From Garcia nutans (Eukaryota; Streptophyta; Magnoliopsida; Malpighiales; Euphorbiaceae), in the NCBI GenBank assembly GCA_947685225.1, contig CANTUV010000033.1:55281001-55345000 (forward strand): 64,000 nt of DNA. The letters are read 5' to 3'. Shown here one piece after another: positions 1 through 10,034 of this stretch. The notes beneath the pieces were generated by a model. It was not told the origin of the DNA and ran no database searches. It saw only the letters and a list, made by a program, of their open reading frames with translations. Within the stretch, counting starts at the first letter, position 1. Each line of letters begins with the position of its first letter. The translations under genes and the position numbers were made by a program.

Positions 1-309
1 TATAATTTTTTTAATTAAAAATTATTTTTAATTTTATATTTTACATTTTTTAAAAATTTTATTTTATGTTTTTAAAAATTATGTCATAATTATTAAAATT
101 TTCATCAGTACAAAAAAAATTAAATTTTAAAAAGATAAAGTCAAAAAGTTACTTTGACAGTAAAAAAAATAATATAAAATATTTTATTTAAAAAAAATTA
201 TTGATATAAAATATATTCTTAAAATTAAAATTCTTAAAATTATATTTTATGGATTTTGAAATACAAAAATATTTTGAACTTGTTTTTCTAAAAGAAAAAT
301 TGAAACTAA
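1..309. other. AT-rich intergenic sequence
   Basis: Very AT-rich sequence with homopolymer A and T runs and no credible reading frame. I see no gene, terminal repeat or known element here. Confidence 0.6.
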
Positions 310-830
310 AAATTAAAAATTATCCCAAACACAATCTTAGCTGTAATATAAAAGTGAATGTTTGAAATTTTATCAAAATTTAATATGTTCATACGCAGTC
401 CGGAAATAGATTTAAATTTGATCCCTCTCTTCATATAAAAAAAATATTAAAATAAAAAATAAAAATCATACAAATTTAAATATAATAATTTTGCAGAAAT
501 TATATGATAAATTCAATGACTATAAATAAATAATCACAATAAAATTAAACTGTGATTACGAAATGAGTTAATTTGATTTTTTTTAAAAAAATCAGGATGA
601 AAGCATTGATTAGGGTGAGATGAATGAGTTTCTAATTCGAGTTATACCATCCATTGAAATTCTGAAAAATCTATTTGATCGTTGGAGATAAAAGTATGAA
701 ATGCTGAGACTAAACACCCAGATTGTAATTTTATGACAAATATCTATTCATATTATAAATAGAATCATCTCCAAATTTTGCAAACACACTCAATTTAAAG
801 AATTGCTTTTCTGTAGAGTCCAATTCCCCT
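310..830. repeat. Duplicated non-coding flank, copy 1 (paralogue at 51640-52270)
   Basis: This stretch aligns by eye with 51640-52270. Shared words include a run around 345-385 (AAAGTGAATGTTTGAAATTT), one around 405-440 (AAATTTGATC then CTCTTCATATA) and one around 765-790 (CTCCAAATTTTGCAAACACA). The second copy carries about 100 bp extra (51704-51802), a probable SINE. It is one module of the segmental duplication that spans this window. No coding capacity is seen. Confidence 0.7.
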
Positions 831-939
831 GATTCGGTTTGGCAATTATTTGTAAATGCTTTAGCACTTCCCATCAAAAAACACTGTAATCGATCTAATA
901 ACGGTTTCTCATAAGGTATTCATGATGTTTGTGATCTTT

Positions 940-1078
940 GTTTTAAAGATTTATTCAACAAATCATTATGCCCATATATTTTAACCTTAAAATAAATTTG
1001 CTAATTATATAATATATTAATTTTTTGATATATTTCTTTTTGTTTTTTATAAATTAAAAGATAGCTTTATCATTTAAT
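940..1078. repeat. Segmental-duplication module (paralogues at 32600-32745 and 37675-37834)
   Basis: The sequence from AAATCATTATGCCCATATAT to ATAGCTTTATCATTTAAT is repeated at 32600-32745 and 37675-37830, in each of which it lies directly downstream of a phytocyanin relic. Here it ends in CATTTAAT, the target site of the hAT element that starts at 1079. The paralogues continue without that insertion and so act as empty sites. Confidence 0.75.
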
Positions 1079-1479
1079 TAAGAGTGAGTATGATCGGTTA
1101 ATTAATCAATTAAACTAACCGGTTAACCGAATTGATTTATTTAAAATTTTTTAACCGAACCCATAGATTTTTAATTTTAATCTGTCGGTTCAGTTAATTA
1201 ATCGAACCGATCAATTTTTTTAATTTTGTAATAAAAATTTTATTTATAACAAAAAATTAATATAATTAAAAGACTAAATACAATTTATTAAAAAAATTAA
1301 AAATAAAATTATTTTGCAATAAAATTTTATATTTATAGTAAAAAATTAATATAATTAAAGAATTAAATAAAAAATAATAACTATTTTTTTAAAATTTTCT
1401 GTTAAAGGTTAACCAAGCGAACTAAATTGATTAACCATTAATCGAGTTAAAAACTAAAATAATTTAAAATTATTAATCA

Positions 1480-1884
1480 TGTTGGAAAAATGGACCAGAT
1501 AAAGCAAGAACACAGCTAAAATTTTGAGAAAAATAAAGATAAAAGAGACACAGAATTTACGTGAAAAAATCTTAAACGAATTAAGGTAAAAACCACGGAC
1601 AAGGATAGAATAATTTTATTAGAAGAAAATAATAGGAATTACAATATAACTCTCTAATTATTTTTTTTAATACTCTCAATTTTTTCTTACTGCCTCTCTC
1701 TTTGGGATACCCAATATGCTTAGCATCCTTTGCCTATTTATAAGCAAGGGAAAACGCGTATGAGGAGAATTTCATTTTGTCTTTTTTTTTTTAATAAAAA
1801 ATTTCGACGCTTCCCAACAAAATTTTTTCAATTGCTGCACCTGTATACTTTGATTTCCTTGGTCAAAGTTTGTTGGCGCCCACA
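1480..1884 (-). repeat. 3' LTR of Copia A
   Basis: This 405-bp repeat pairs with 12147-12565 (419 bp). It starts TGTTGGAAAAA and ends GCGCCCACA on the plus strand. Substitutions and small indels separate the pair, so this element is older than its guest. Confidence 0.93.
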
Positions 1885-1900
1885 ATATCCCACTTGAAGA
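1885..1900 (-). other. Polypurine tract region of Copia A
   Basis: The sequence directly inside the 3' LTR reads CTTCAAGTGGGATAT on the minus strand. The purine-rich AAGTGGGA core is the expected second-strand priming site. Confidence 0.6.
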
Positions 1901-1960
1901 TTTGATTGAGGATCAATCATATCTTCACACCATTCTTTCTTCCTTGTTTTTCCATGCTGC

Positions 1961-2326
1961 TTATGCTTCCTTCAGGCCACTAGAGAATCGACACCAAATA
2001 AACTTGTCAGTGTTAACTGCATTTGTCAAAAAATCTGCTAAGTTATCTTTCGTATGAATTTTCTGCATATCCACAATGCTCTCTTTCACTTTCTCATGAA
2101 CGAAGTGATACTGGACTCGTATGTGTTTTGATTTAGAATGAAAAGCTGGATTCCTTGCAAGATGCAAGACACTCTGACTGTCACAAAACAGAGAAATTTT
2201 CTCTTGTTCATGCCCGAGTTCCTCCATGATTAGTTTCAACCAGACTGCTTCCTTACTAGCTTGCGTAGCTGCAACATATTCTGCTTCTGTTGTTGAAGTT
2301 GCCACAACTGACTGCAGTTTTGATAC
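1961..2326 (-). pseudogene. Copia A RNase H domain (broken)
   Basis: This is the C-terminal RNase H part of the Copia polyprotein, which removes RNA from the RNA:DNA hybrid in reverse transcription. It has STTEAEYVA (with the catalytic Glu), LFCDSQS (with a catalytic Asp), HIRVQYHFVHEKV, and an ADFLT remnant of the usual ADxxTK motif. It is cut off from the reverse transcriptase by an in-frame TAG at 2327-2329, at the position of a conserved Trp codon in the S-W-x-S-K-x-Q segment. The natural translation start lies far upstream in gag, so the first Met here is not a real start. Confidence 0.85.
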
Positions 2327-3561
2327 CTAACTTACTGCTCCACCAGTAAGAATGAACACATACCCTGTGGTAGACTTACTTTTATCAAGATTACCTGCAT
2401 AATCTGAGTCAACATATCCTCTGACAATAAAATCTGATCCTCCATAACATAATGCAACATTTGAGGTTCCTTTAATATATCTTAGGATCCTCTTTACAGT
2501 ATTCCAATGCTCTCTACCAGGATTAGTCATGTACCGACTTACAACTCCCACTGCATGTGCAATGTCTGGTCGTGCACAAATCATTGCGAACATCAAACTC
2601 CCCACTGCTGATGCATACGGTACTCGAGACATTTTCATCCTTCCTTTTTCATTGTTAGGACACATACTGGAGGATAATTTGCAACTAATAGGAAGTGGGG
2701 TAGCAATTGACTTACAGTCTTGCATATTGAAGCGTCGTAAGACATTCTTTAAGTAATTCTTCTGAGAAAGCCAAATCTTCCTATTGTTTCTGTCTCGGTG
2801 AATTTGCATCCCTAGAATCTTGTTTGCTGGTCCCAAGTCATTAATTTCAAATTTCCTAGCCAACTGTGCCTTCAATTCTTGAATATGATCTTTGTTGGGG
2901 CCTGCTACCAACATGTCATCTACATACAACAGCAAAATAATGAAATCACTTTTATCAAACCTCTTGAAGTATGCATAAGGGTCTGCATTAAGTCTGTTGT
3001 ATCCAAGGCTTATGATGAAGGAATCAAATCTCTTATACCAACACCTCGGCGCCTGTTTTAGACCGTATAGAGATTTGTTCAACCTACAAACCAAGTTCCG
3101 CTTTCCTTTTTCTTCGAAACCTTCTGGCTGGAGCATATAGATTTCTTCCTCAAGATCTCCATGAAGAAAAGTTGTTTTCACATCTAGCTGTTCTAAATGT
3201 AAATCAAGTGTAGCACACATTGCCAAGACTACACGAACTGTTGACAACCGAACTACAGGAGAAAATATTTTGTTGAAGTCAATCCCTTCTTTCTGAGCAT
3301 ACCCTTTTACCACCAATCTTGCACGATACCGCTCCACCTGATCATCACTATTTCTTTTGATCTTATAACCCATTTATTGCCAATAGCTTTTCTTCCTTGC
3401 GGTAATGGCATAAGCTCCCAAGTCTTTTTCTTATGCAGGGCTTCAATTTTCTCTTGCATTGCTGCCATCCACTGAGACGCATCTGAACTACTTATTGCTT
3501 CCTGAAGAGTTGATGGTTCTCCTTCCTCAGTTAGAAGACAATAAGCAACATTGTTGCCCAT
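2327..3561 (-). pseudogene. Copia A reverse transcriptase domain (broken)
   Basis: This is the RVT_2 reverse transcriptase of a Tnt1-like Copia element. The N-terminal segment (3307-3561, with the TWELMPLP motif) and the main segment (2327-3373, 348 residues) are in different frames, so a frameshift lies near 3330-3375. In the main segment I see RLVVKGYAQKEGIDF, LDVKTTFLHGDLEEE (about residues 63-77), SLYGLKQAPRCWY and the catalytic YVDD at 150-153. The frame ends at the TAG that replaces the Trp codon at the RNase H junction. Between 3562 and 3705 lies the variable linker between integrase and reverse transcriptase, read across frames. Confidence 0.88.
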
Positions 3562-3705
3562 AACATAATCCTCTTGTCAGACTGGTGTACGTTTTGTGCG
3601 CTTTCCCTTTCCAAGCTCCGACTCTTCAGACTCAGTTTGCTCTTCCTCCTCCTCGTGCTCTGGTTCTGCTTCAGCAGAATCTTCTTCTATGGACTTCTTT
3701 TCTAC

Positions 3706-4608
3706 CTATACCATTGTAGTCTCTGAATTTTCTTTCAAAGTGTTATCACCTTCTTTATCCAATTTATCTTCTAAAAAGATAACATCCCTGCTGACTATAA
3801 CATTGTGGGCAGTGGGCTCCCACAGGCGATACCCCTTTACACCATCAGCATATCCCAAGAACAAACACTTCCTGGATTTTGGATCCAACTTTGTAGTTTC
3901 TTGGGCATTGTACATCACATACACAGGACTTCCAAATATATGGAGGTTTGAATAATCCACTGGCTTCCCTGTCCACATCTCCATTGGAGTCTTTAGATCA
4001 ATTGCTGTAGATGGAGACTGGTTAATCACATAACAGGCGGTGTTGACTGCTTCTGCCCAAAATGCCTTATCAAGACCTGCAGCTCCCAACATTGCTCTTG
4101 TTCTTTCTAACATAGTTCTGTTCATCCGTTCTGCTACTCCATTTTGTTGTGGAGTGTACGCCGTAGTGAACTGCCTTTTGATGCCTTCTTGTTTACAAAA
4201 GCTATTAAATTCATTCCCAGTATATTCTCCTCCATTATCTGACCTTAAACACTTAATCTTACTGCCTGAATCAAGTTCAACCTGCGCTTTGTATATTTTG
4301 AAAGTTGCAAATACATCTCCCTTGCTCTTGATAGGATACACCCAACATCTTATGGAGTAATCATCGATGAAGGACACAAAGTACTTCGCTCCTCCTAGCG
4401 ATGAAACTGGTGCTTGCCATACATCAGAGTGGACCAATTCAAGAATATTCGTGCTTCTAGAATTGGATATGCTGAACTTTAGTTGATGCTGCTTGCTTGT
4501 TGTGCAATGCTCACAAAAGAGTAATGACACCTTTGTAAGGAGTGGAAGTAACTTTTTCTCAGCAAGAATTTTCATACCTTGTTCAGACATATGTCTAATC
4601 TTTTGATG
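3706..4608 (-). pseudogene. Copia A integrase domain
   Basis: This is a Copia integrase core with part of its zinc-binding front. From the first Met (4590), the CEHC pair (Cys26, Cys29) completes the HHCC zinc finger, whose histidines lie just upstream. The catalytic triad is visible as HSDVW (Asp56), LRSDNGGEY (Asp118) and NGVAERMN (Glu154). The post-core motif LFLGYADGVKGYRLW is typical of Copia. The frame is open for 294 residues, so the catalytic residues are all kept. A break separates it from the protease part at about 4600. Confidence 0.88.
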
Positions 4609-5004
4609 TCACACCATTGCAGATCTTTCACTCGAACTGTTTGAAGCAATAGATGCTTCTGCTTCTTGCACAGTCTTTCCCAAAAGCATATATAACTTTG
4701 TAGCAATCTTTTCTCCTTTCATAATTACAAGCGCTCCTCGGCTAATCCTCATGATTCCTTTCCGAACTTTGATAGTACAATCAAGATCATCGAACTCTCC
4801 CATAGATAACAAATTCTTCTTCAGACCTTCCACATGTCGCACTCCTTGAATAGTGCGAACTGTACCGTCATACATCTTCAATTTGATGAATCCAATGCCT
4901 ATGATCTTTAAGGCATTATCTTCACAACTATACACAGATCCTCCTAAGATAGGTTCATAATGATGGAACCATTCTCTTCGAGAGGTCATATGATAAGTTG
5001 CTCA
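4609..5004 (-). pseudogene. Copia A protease and pre-integrase segment (active site broken)
   Basis: The aspartic protease motif is normally D-S-G-A. The upstream frame ends VWLLDS followed by TGA at 5002-5004, so the active-site Gly codon has become a stop. Downstream the frame continues ATYHMTSRREWF and then the usual protease and pre-integrase body, including GIGFIKLKMYDG, VRHVEGLKKNLLSMGEFDD and a basic stretch. Losing the loop glycine to a stop disables both the protease and everything encoded downstream. Confidence 0.8.
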
Positions 5005-5622
5005 TGAGTCAAGAAGCCACACATCCGCAAATTTCTTCCTGCTCTCCGTTGATATTGCTGCTTCACAACACAACACGTTTCCATCTTCTGAAGTGCTTGC
5101 CACTTTCCCTTGAGAATTGGAATTCTTCAGACTCCAACAATCCTTCTTCAGGTGACCTTTCTTGCCACAGTGGTAGCATTTAAAATTCTTCTTACTCCTT
5201 GATTTTGATCTCCCATGATTGTGACTCCCACTTGGGCCACGTTCTGTCGATCTTCCTCTCATCACCGTCAAAGCTTCCACTTGTTGTGAACCTGCCTGCT
5301 TGTCCTCCTTATTCTTCCACCGATTCTCTTCTTCCAAGATAGCAGATGCTATATCATCAAAGACCAGAGAATCAGGCTGAACATTATTTGTCAAGTTGAT
5401 GACGAGTTGATCATACGAATCAGGTAGACTTTGGAGTAGAAGTTCTGCACGTTCTTGTGACTCTATTTTATGATCCAAAGATGTAAGCTGAGAAAATAGA
5501 GTATTCAAGACATTAAGGTGCTTCGTTACTGAAGTAGATTCTGACATCATCAAGGTGTAAAGTTTCCTCTTAAGAAAAATTTTGTTATGTAATGACTTGG
5601 CCTCGTACAGTTTGATGAGGTG
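5005..5622 (-). pseudogene. Copia A gag, C-terminal part
   Basis: This is the 3' part of Copia gag (UBN2-type capsid). I see SVTKHLNVLNTLFSQL, then LLQSLPDSYDQLVINL, a basic linker and a CCHC zinc knuckle, CYHCGKKGHLKKDC, encoded around 5150-5190. The reading begins exactly at the target-site duplication of the guest element (ATCCC at 5623-5627). The N-terminal part is at 11577-11817, so the 5944-bp insertion splits the gene. Confidence 0.85.
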
Positions 5623-5627
5623 ATCCC

Positions 5628-7164
5628 TGATGCGTGCCGTATGCTATATGCAATTACCGCAAGTGCACGGGTCGCCCAAGTAATAAAGTAGTGAGTGAGT
5701 TATCGTTCCACTGAGGACAAGGCCAAGCACTAGTGCAAACCTCAACCGTTGTTTAGCAAATTAATATTTTTTTGTGGTGTTTTGTAATTAAAGACAATTA
5801 ACTTAAATGGATGCAAGTAATGAAATACAACAAACCTAATGAATGCAAGTAAAGATAAATTGAATGTTGTGTGTAAAAAGGATTGATATAAATGATACTA
5901 TCCGGATATTGAATCCCCCCTAGCCACAATTACATCACACATGATGGAGTTGAATTGGCATTCCTCTAACTTAGACTAAAACCTTTCTCGAGTGAATTAA
6001 TCCCTAATCGCTAAGTAGAGTGCCGGAATCTCTTCTCAAAACACAATTAAATAGGTCATGCATTAAGAACAAGGAACTATACATCAAAGGATCTTGTAGG
6101 TCTATCTCTAGCACCCCAATCAATCCTCAACCCTTATGAGTAATCAATTCATGCCAAGCTTTCTCAAGTCAATAACATGAAAATGGCAACCAATCAATAA
6201 GCATGCTATCATCAATTGGCAATAATCATTAAGCATCACAAGAATAAAACAACTCAATCAATTAAAAGTATCTAGTTATACAAATAGGCTAGGGTTCTTC
6301 AATATCTAGATAGATAATGAATTAATTCATGTTCAATACAATTAATACAACAACAACAACAACAATAACAAAATACATAAAAGGAGAAAATAGAAAAACC
6401 CCTTTCAATGTGTGCTTCTTGAATTTGCAGGAGCTGTCAATGGAAGATGAAGATGATGGAGATGGAGGATGAAGATGAAGAGTCAAGGAAAGTGTCACTC
6501 CCTCCTTGCCCAAAACGTGTATGCCCAAGTCTCCTCCTCTCAAATCTTTCTTCTCTGTTTCTGTCTCTGTTTTCTGCAAAAACCTGCAACTCTCCCTCTC
6601 TGCAGAAGCTCTCTTTCTTCTTCCTTTCTTCTTCTTTTTATTTCCCTCCAAGCTCAAGTCCATGCTTTCCAACTCACACACCTCTCCATTGTCCCCCACA
6701 TTCTCTTTGTTTAATATTTCTTTTCATCACTTAGGCAAGCTTTTCTCTTCTTTAATCTTTCTTTTGCCAAAAGCAAAGTCTTTTTCCCCCACTTTGTCCA
6801 TAACTCGTGCAGAAAATTCAACTTTTCTATAGGTGACACGCCCAGTGACACGCCCATGTCACTGGGTGTGTCGCAGCTACTGTGATTTTGAATAAATGGC
6901 ATGCCCAGTGACACGCCCATGTCACTGGGCGTGTCACAGCTACTGGAAACATTATAAAAGGCACGTTTGGTGACACGGGCGTGTCCATGAGCGTGTCCAT
7001 TGATGAATTTTGCTCTTTCTTCATTGTTTTGACCATCCAAGGGAGTTTTTCCACTTTAACCTAAAACAAACACTTAAAACCAACTTTAAACAAAAATCAA
7101 ATGAAACATTAACTAAAAACACATTAAAATCATACTAAAAACAAGTATAAAATCACTCTCATCA
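5628..7164 (-). repeat. 3' LTR of the gag-only element
   Basis: Its 1537 bp match 10035-11571 in length with about five visible substitutions, for example TATCCGGATAT versus TATCCAGATAT and CTTTTGCCAAAAG versus CTTTTGGCAAAAG. It contains a short CAA microsatellite near 6345-6370, a pyrimidine-rich stretch at 6510-6680 and palindromic repeats at 6830-7005. Reading frames inside it appear identically in both LTRs and I do not regard them as genes. Confidence 0.95.
6830..7005. repeat. Palindrome-bearing tandem repeat in the 3' LTR
   Basis: A unit of about 70 bp is present twice, with a partial third. The core CCCAGTGACACGCCCATGTC plus CACTGGG is nearly self-complementary: CCCAGTGACA pairs with TGTCACTGGG. 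The units are separated by GTGTCGCAGCTACTG and GTGTCACAGCTACTG. The same array is at 11237-11412 in the other LTR. A hairpin or a protein-binding array in the LTR promoter/leader is possible; this is inference. Confidence 0.75.
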
Positions 7165-7182
7165 AATACCCCACACTTAAAT
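7165..7182 (-). other. Polypurine tract of the gag-only element
   Basis: Directly inside the 3' LTR the minus strand reads TTTAAGTGTGGGGTATT. This is the usual form of the purine tract in plant gypsy elements of the Athila/Tat group. Confidence 0.75.
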
Positions 7183-8453
7183 CCTTGCTTGTCCCCAAGC
7201 AAGACTAAACTCAAAACAAATTAAACATATTAATTTTGTCAAGTTCAAGAGTTATAAAAATTGTATTAAGACTTCCCTATCCTTAAATCCGCAATCAATA
7301 TCAAATAGAACAAAATCGATACTAAAGCAATTAAGTGGCTTTCCATGCACAACCTACATTGTCACTCTCTCACCAACTCTTAAAAAGTGTTTGATCAAGG
7401 TGGTATTTACACTCATAACAATCAATGAAAGATTATTGCCATAAGCTTGTTTATTTATCAAATCTCCACCACTTAATTACAATCAAGCATCAATCAAAAG
7501 GTCTTTTATTGGGTTGTAATGGGGTTAAGGTAGAGGCATGATATTTAGGAAATGTGAGCTTAATCATTAAGTTCAAGAGCACTTCAAGAATGAAGTAACC
7601 AATCATATGTATCACCTAACTATCTCAAAACACCTTGCTCTTATTTACCCCTTGACATTAAAGAACTTTTCAAGTGAACTCACTTATTACATCTTGCAAG
7701 GATTATTTCTAAAACATATCCAACCCTTTCAACAATAACAACAATTTTTCTTATTTTTCTTCTTTTTACTTGATTTTTATTTTTTATTTTTTTATTTGCA
7801 ATCTTAAACCTACTAAATTTAACCCCACACTTAATTTAACACAACACTTGGTCATAAACGCTCTTAAAATGCTCTTGACCTAATGAAAGGGTAAGAGTTA
7901 AAAACAAGGTTCAAGCTAATGGTGTTGTGAAAAAGAAAGAAAAGGAGAAATGAAATAGGCTCAAAATTGGCTAACTAAGGTTAAAATTTGGGTAGGTCTT
8001 TTTAAGCCAAAGTGGGTTCACCTAATTGCCTTAATCATCTTGATACCAAATTGCAATTTTTATATAGTCTTAAAATGTATGTCAAAGCAAGTTCTAGCAA
8101 GTCATCAATCAAAGATGTCCACACACAACAAAAATAATCAGTTGATGGCTCAATTCCTCACTAGGTTGATGGTAATGCAAAGAAAAACCAACATAATTGA
8201 CAATAAGCATCAATTCTACTCAATTCTCAAATTCATGCTTCAAAAATTAAAAGGGTCATCAATCAACAATGTTTATAACAATTGAACTTTTCAAAATTAA
8301 TTTATTTAAAGAAAAACATTAACTAAACTAACACAAAAATAAACTAAAATTAAAAACACAAAACATAAAATTAACAACACAAAACACAACATGCACCCCA
8401 CACTTAAAATTTCACATTGTCCTCAATGTGAGCATGCATAAACTAAAGAGAGT
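7183..8453. other. Non-coding internal region of the gag-only element
   Basis: About 1.3 kb lie between the gag-like frame and the purine tract, the place where an autonomous gypsy element would carry pol. I see only short, stop-riddled frames and no protease, reverse transcriptase or integrase motif on either strand. It looks like replaced, not decayed, pol sequence. Confidence 0.6.
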
Positions 8454-9818
8454 TTAGATAAAACCTGATTTCCACCGCTCCCATATGCGATGTGTAGGGC
8501 TCCTTCCACCCGTAATGCAATTGGAGTTCATGATTGAGAGGATAGACAGCATGCAACTTCGAAATGTGCCCAATGCATTGCAAAGCTTAGGTAGTATCTT
8601 TGGTTGAGCAAATGGCCAATGAGAACTCATGAAGGCTGTCTTGGGGAGATTTTCCAATGCTATAGGAACTTGGTAAAAATATTCTTCAGTATGCAACATG
8701 GTTATATTCATTTTTTGTTCTTTCTCGCTCCCGAAATTGGGAGGGATAATCATTGATTGCATATTGTTTTCCCCAACTAAAACAAATTTCAAAATTTTTG
8801 TTGTCTTTTGGAGTTCAACCAAGTTTGGCTGAATCTCTTCCTCATCCTCTTTAGCAATTTGAAGTTTCATCTCAACAACCTCATCGTTTAACAGTAATTT
8901 ACTCTCCTCAATTTTTAGATTGGAAATATTAGGCTCCACTTCTAAAGTCATGGCTACCTCAAGCTTATCTATATTATCTTGGCTATAAGACATGTCATAG
9001 AGTTCAGAAATATGCATACCTTGGTTTTCTTCCTCCAGCCTATATGGGGAATAAATTGGTGGCATAAAAGGATTTGGAGTCTCATGTAATTCTATCCAAG
9101 TTGATGCTTCCAGATTCTTCTCCTCCTTTGATTGACTCATCTCCTCCATGTTGGATTGGATCTCTTCGCCATTTTCTTCTTGATTGGTCCCTGCATCAAA
9201 GAAATCACAAAAATTGTTATAAATTACTTGTTCACTCCTTAAATTTGTGATTACCTGAGTTTGCTTCAATTGGCTAGGAGACTCCTCTTGTTGGTATGCT
9301 TGGGGTTGATGTGCCAGCTGCCCAACTAGAGCATTCAACCTCCTCTGTGTTTCTTGCAAAAATTCAGACCTTAACTCATCTTCCACTATGTATTGAGTTT
9401 GAAACTTCTCTGTGTCTTGAATGAAAGCATTCATTCTCTCCTCCAAAGTGGGTTTCTCAAGGTGGTCTTGGTGTGAAAATTCTTCTTGAAAGTAAGGACC
9501 TCCTTGGTAAGGCTGAAAATAATTTTGAGGTGGAGTGTATTGCTGATCTTCCCAATAAAAATTTTGGTGGCTTTCCCAACTAGGATTGTAAGAATTGAAA
9601 TATGGGTCATTACCACCAATCTGCTCAAAATTTTGGTATTGCTGGAAATTTTGGTAGTCATATTCTTCTTCGTGCCATTCTTGGTATCGTTCAAAACCAA
9701 ATGAACATGTATTGGCACTATGTCCTGCATTGCCACATGCTGCACAAATCGTGTTAGAATTATAGTCCCTATCATAAACTCCTCCGTGCCTTGAAAACTG
9801 CATCTTTACAAAAGGCAC
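8454..9818 (-). CDS. Gag-like protein with N-terminal zinc knuckle (454 aa)
   Basis: This is the only long frame of the nested element and it is intact from Met (9818) to stop. A CCHC zinc knuckle is formed by Cys25, Cys28, His33 and Cys38. A Tyr/Asn/Gln-rich segment follows, including NDPYFNSYNPSWESHQNF, which resembles the stretch following the knuckle in plant gypsy gag proteins. The middle is acidic and Glu/Gln-rich with likely coiled-coil heptads. The C-terminus has a FAQPKILPKLCNALG motif and a basic end. The usual capsid domain that precedes the knuckle is missing: only about 215 bp separate the start from the LTR. It may bind element RNA; this is inference from the knuckle. Confidence 0.75.
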   Translation of the reverse strand: MPFVKMQFSRHGGVYDRDYNSNTICAACGNAGHSANTCSFGFERYQEWHEEEYDYQNFQQYQNFEQIGGNDPYFNSYNPSWESHQNFYWEDQQYTPPQNYFQPYQGGPYFQEEFSHQDHLEKPTLEERMNAFIQDTEKFQTQYIVEDELRSEFLQETQRRLNALVGQLAHQPQAYQQEESPSQLKQTQVITNLRSEQVIYNNFCDFFDAGTNQEENGEEIQSNMEEMSQSKEEKNLEASTWIELHETPNPFMPPIYSPYRLEEENQGMHISELYDMSYSQDNIDKLEVAMTLEVEPNISNLKIEESKLLLNDEVVEMKLQIAKEDEEEIQPNLVELQKTTKILKFVLVGENNMQSMIIPPNFGSEKEQKMNITMLHTEEYFYQVPIALENLPKTAFMSSHWPFAQPKILPKLCNALGTFRSCMLSILSIMNSNCITGGRSPTHRIWERWKSGFI

Positions 9819-10011
9819 TCAGCAATTTAAAGAAAAACAAACGAACAAACAAACAAACAAACAAATTCAAACTCAATAAACAAACAAATTTACATAACAC
9901 AAACAAACAATTCAAAGAGAAACACACAAACAATTCAAAGAAAAACAAACAAACAAAGAAATATAACTAAATCAACAGTCTTAATTATATTACTAGTATT
10001 GAAACCATTGT
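9819..10011. other. Leader of the gag-only element
   Basis: This short leader lies between the primer-binding site and the gag-like start. It is rich in (ACAA)n/CAAACAAA on the plus strand. No other signal was identified. Confidence 0.5.
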
Positions 10012-10028
10012 CCCCGGCAGCGGCGCCA
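10012..10028 (-). other. Primer-binding site, tRNA-Asp type
   Basis: The plus strand reads CCCCGGCAGCGGCGCCA. It differs at one base from the 3' end of plant tRNA-Asp(GTC), which ends in CCCCGGCAACGGCGCCA (established knowledge). It sits six bases inside the 5' LTR. This places the element near Athila/Tat-type gypsy elements and away from its Copia host, which uses initiator Met. Confidence 0.88.
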
Positions 10029-10034
10029 AAAACT

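Noticed and set aside
6322..7054. Several frames of 75-125 codons on both strands
   Set aside because: They lie inside an LTR and recur identically at 10729-11461 in its partner; their composition follows pyrimidine-rich and palindromic repeats. No evidence of a gene.
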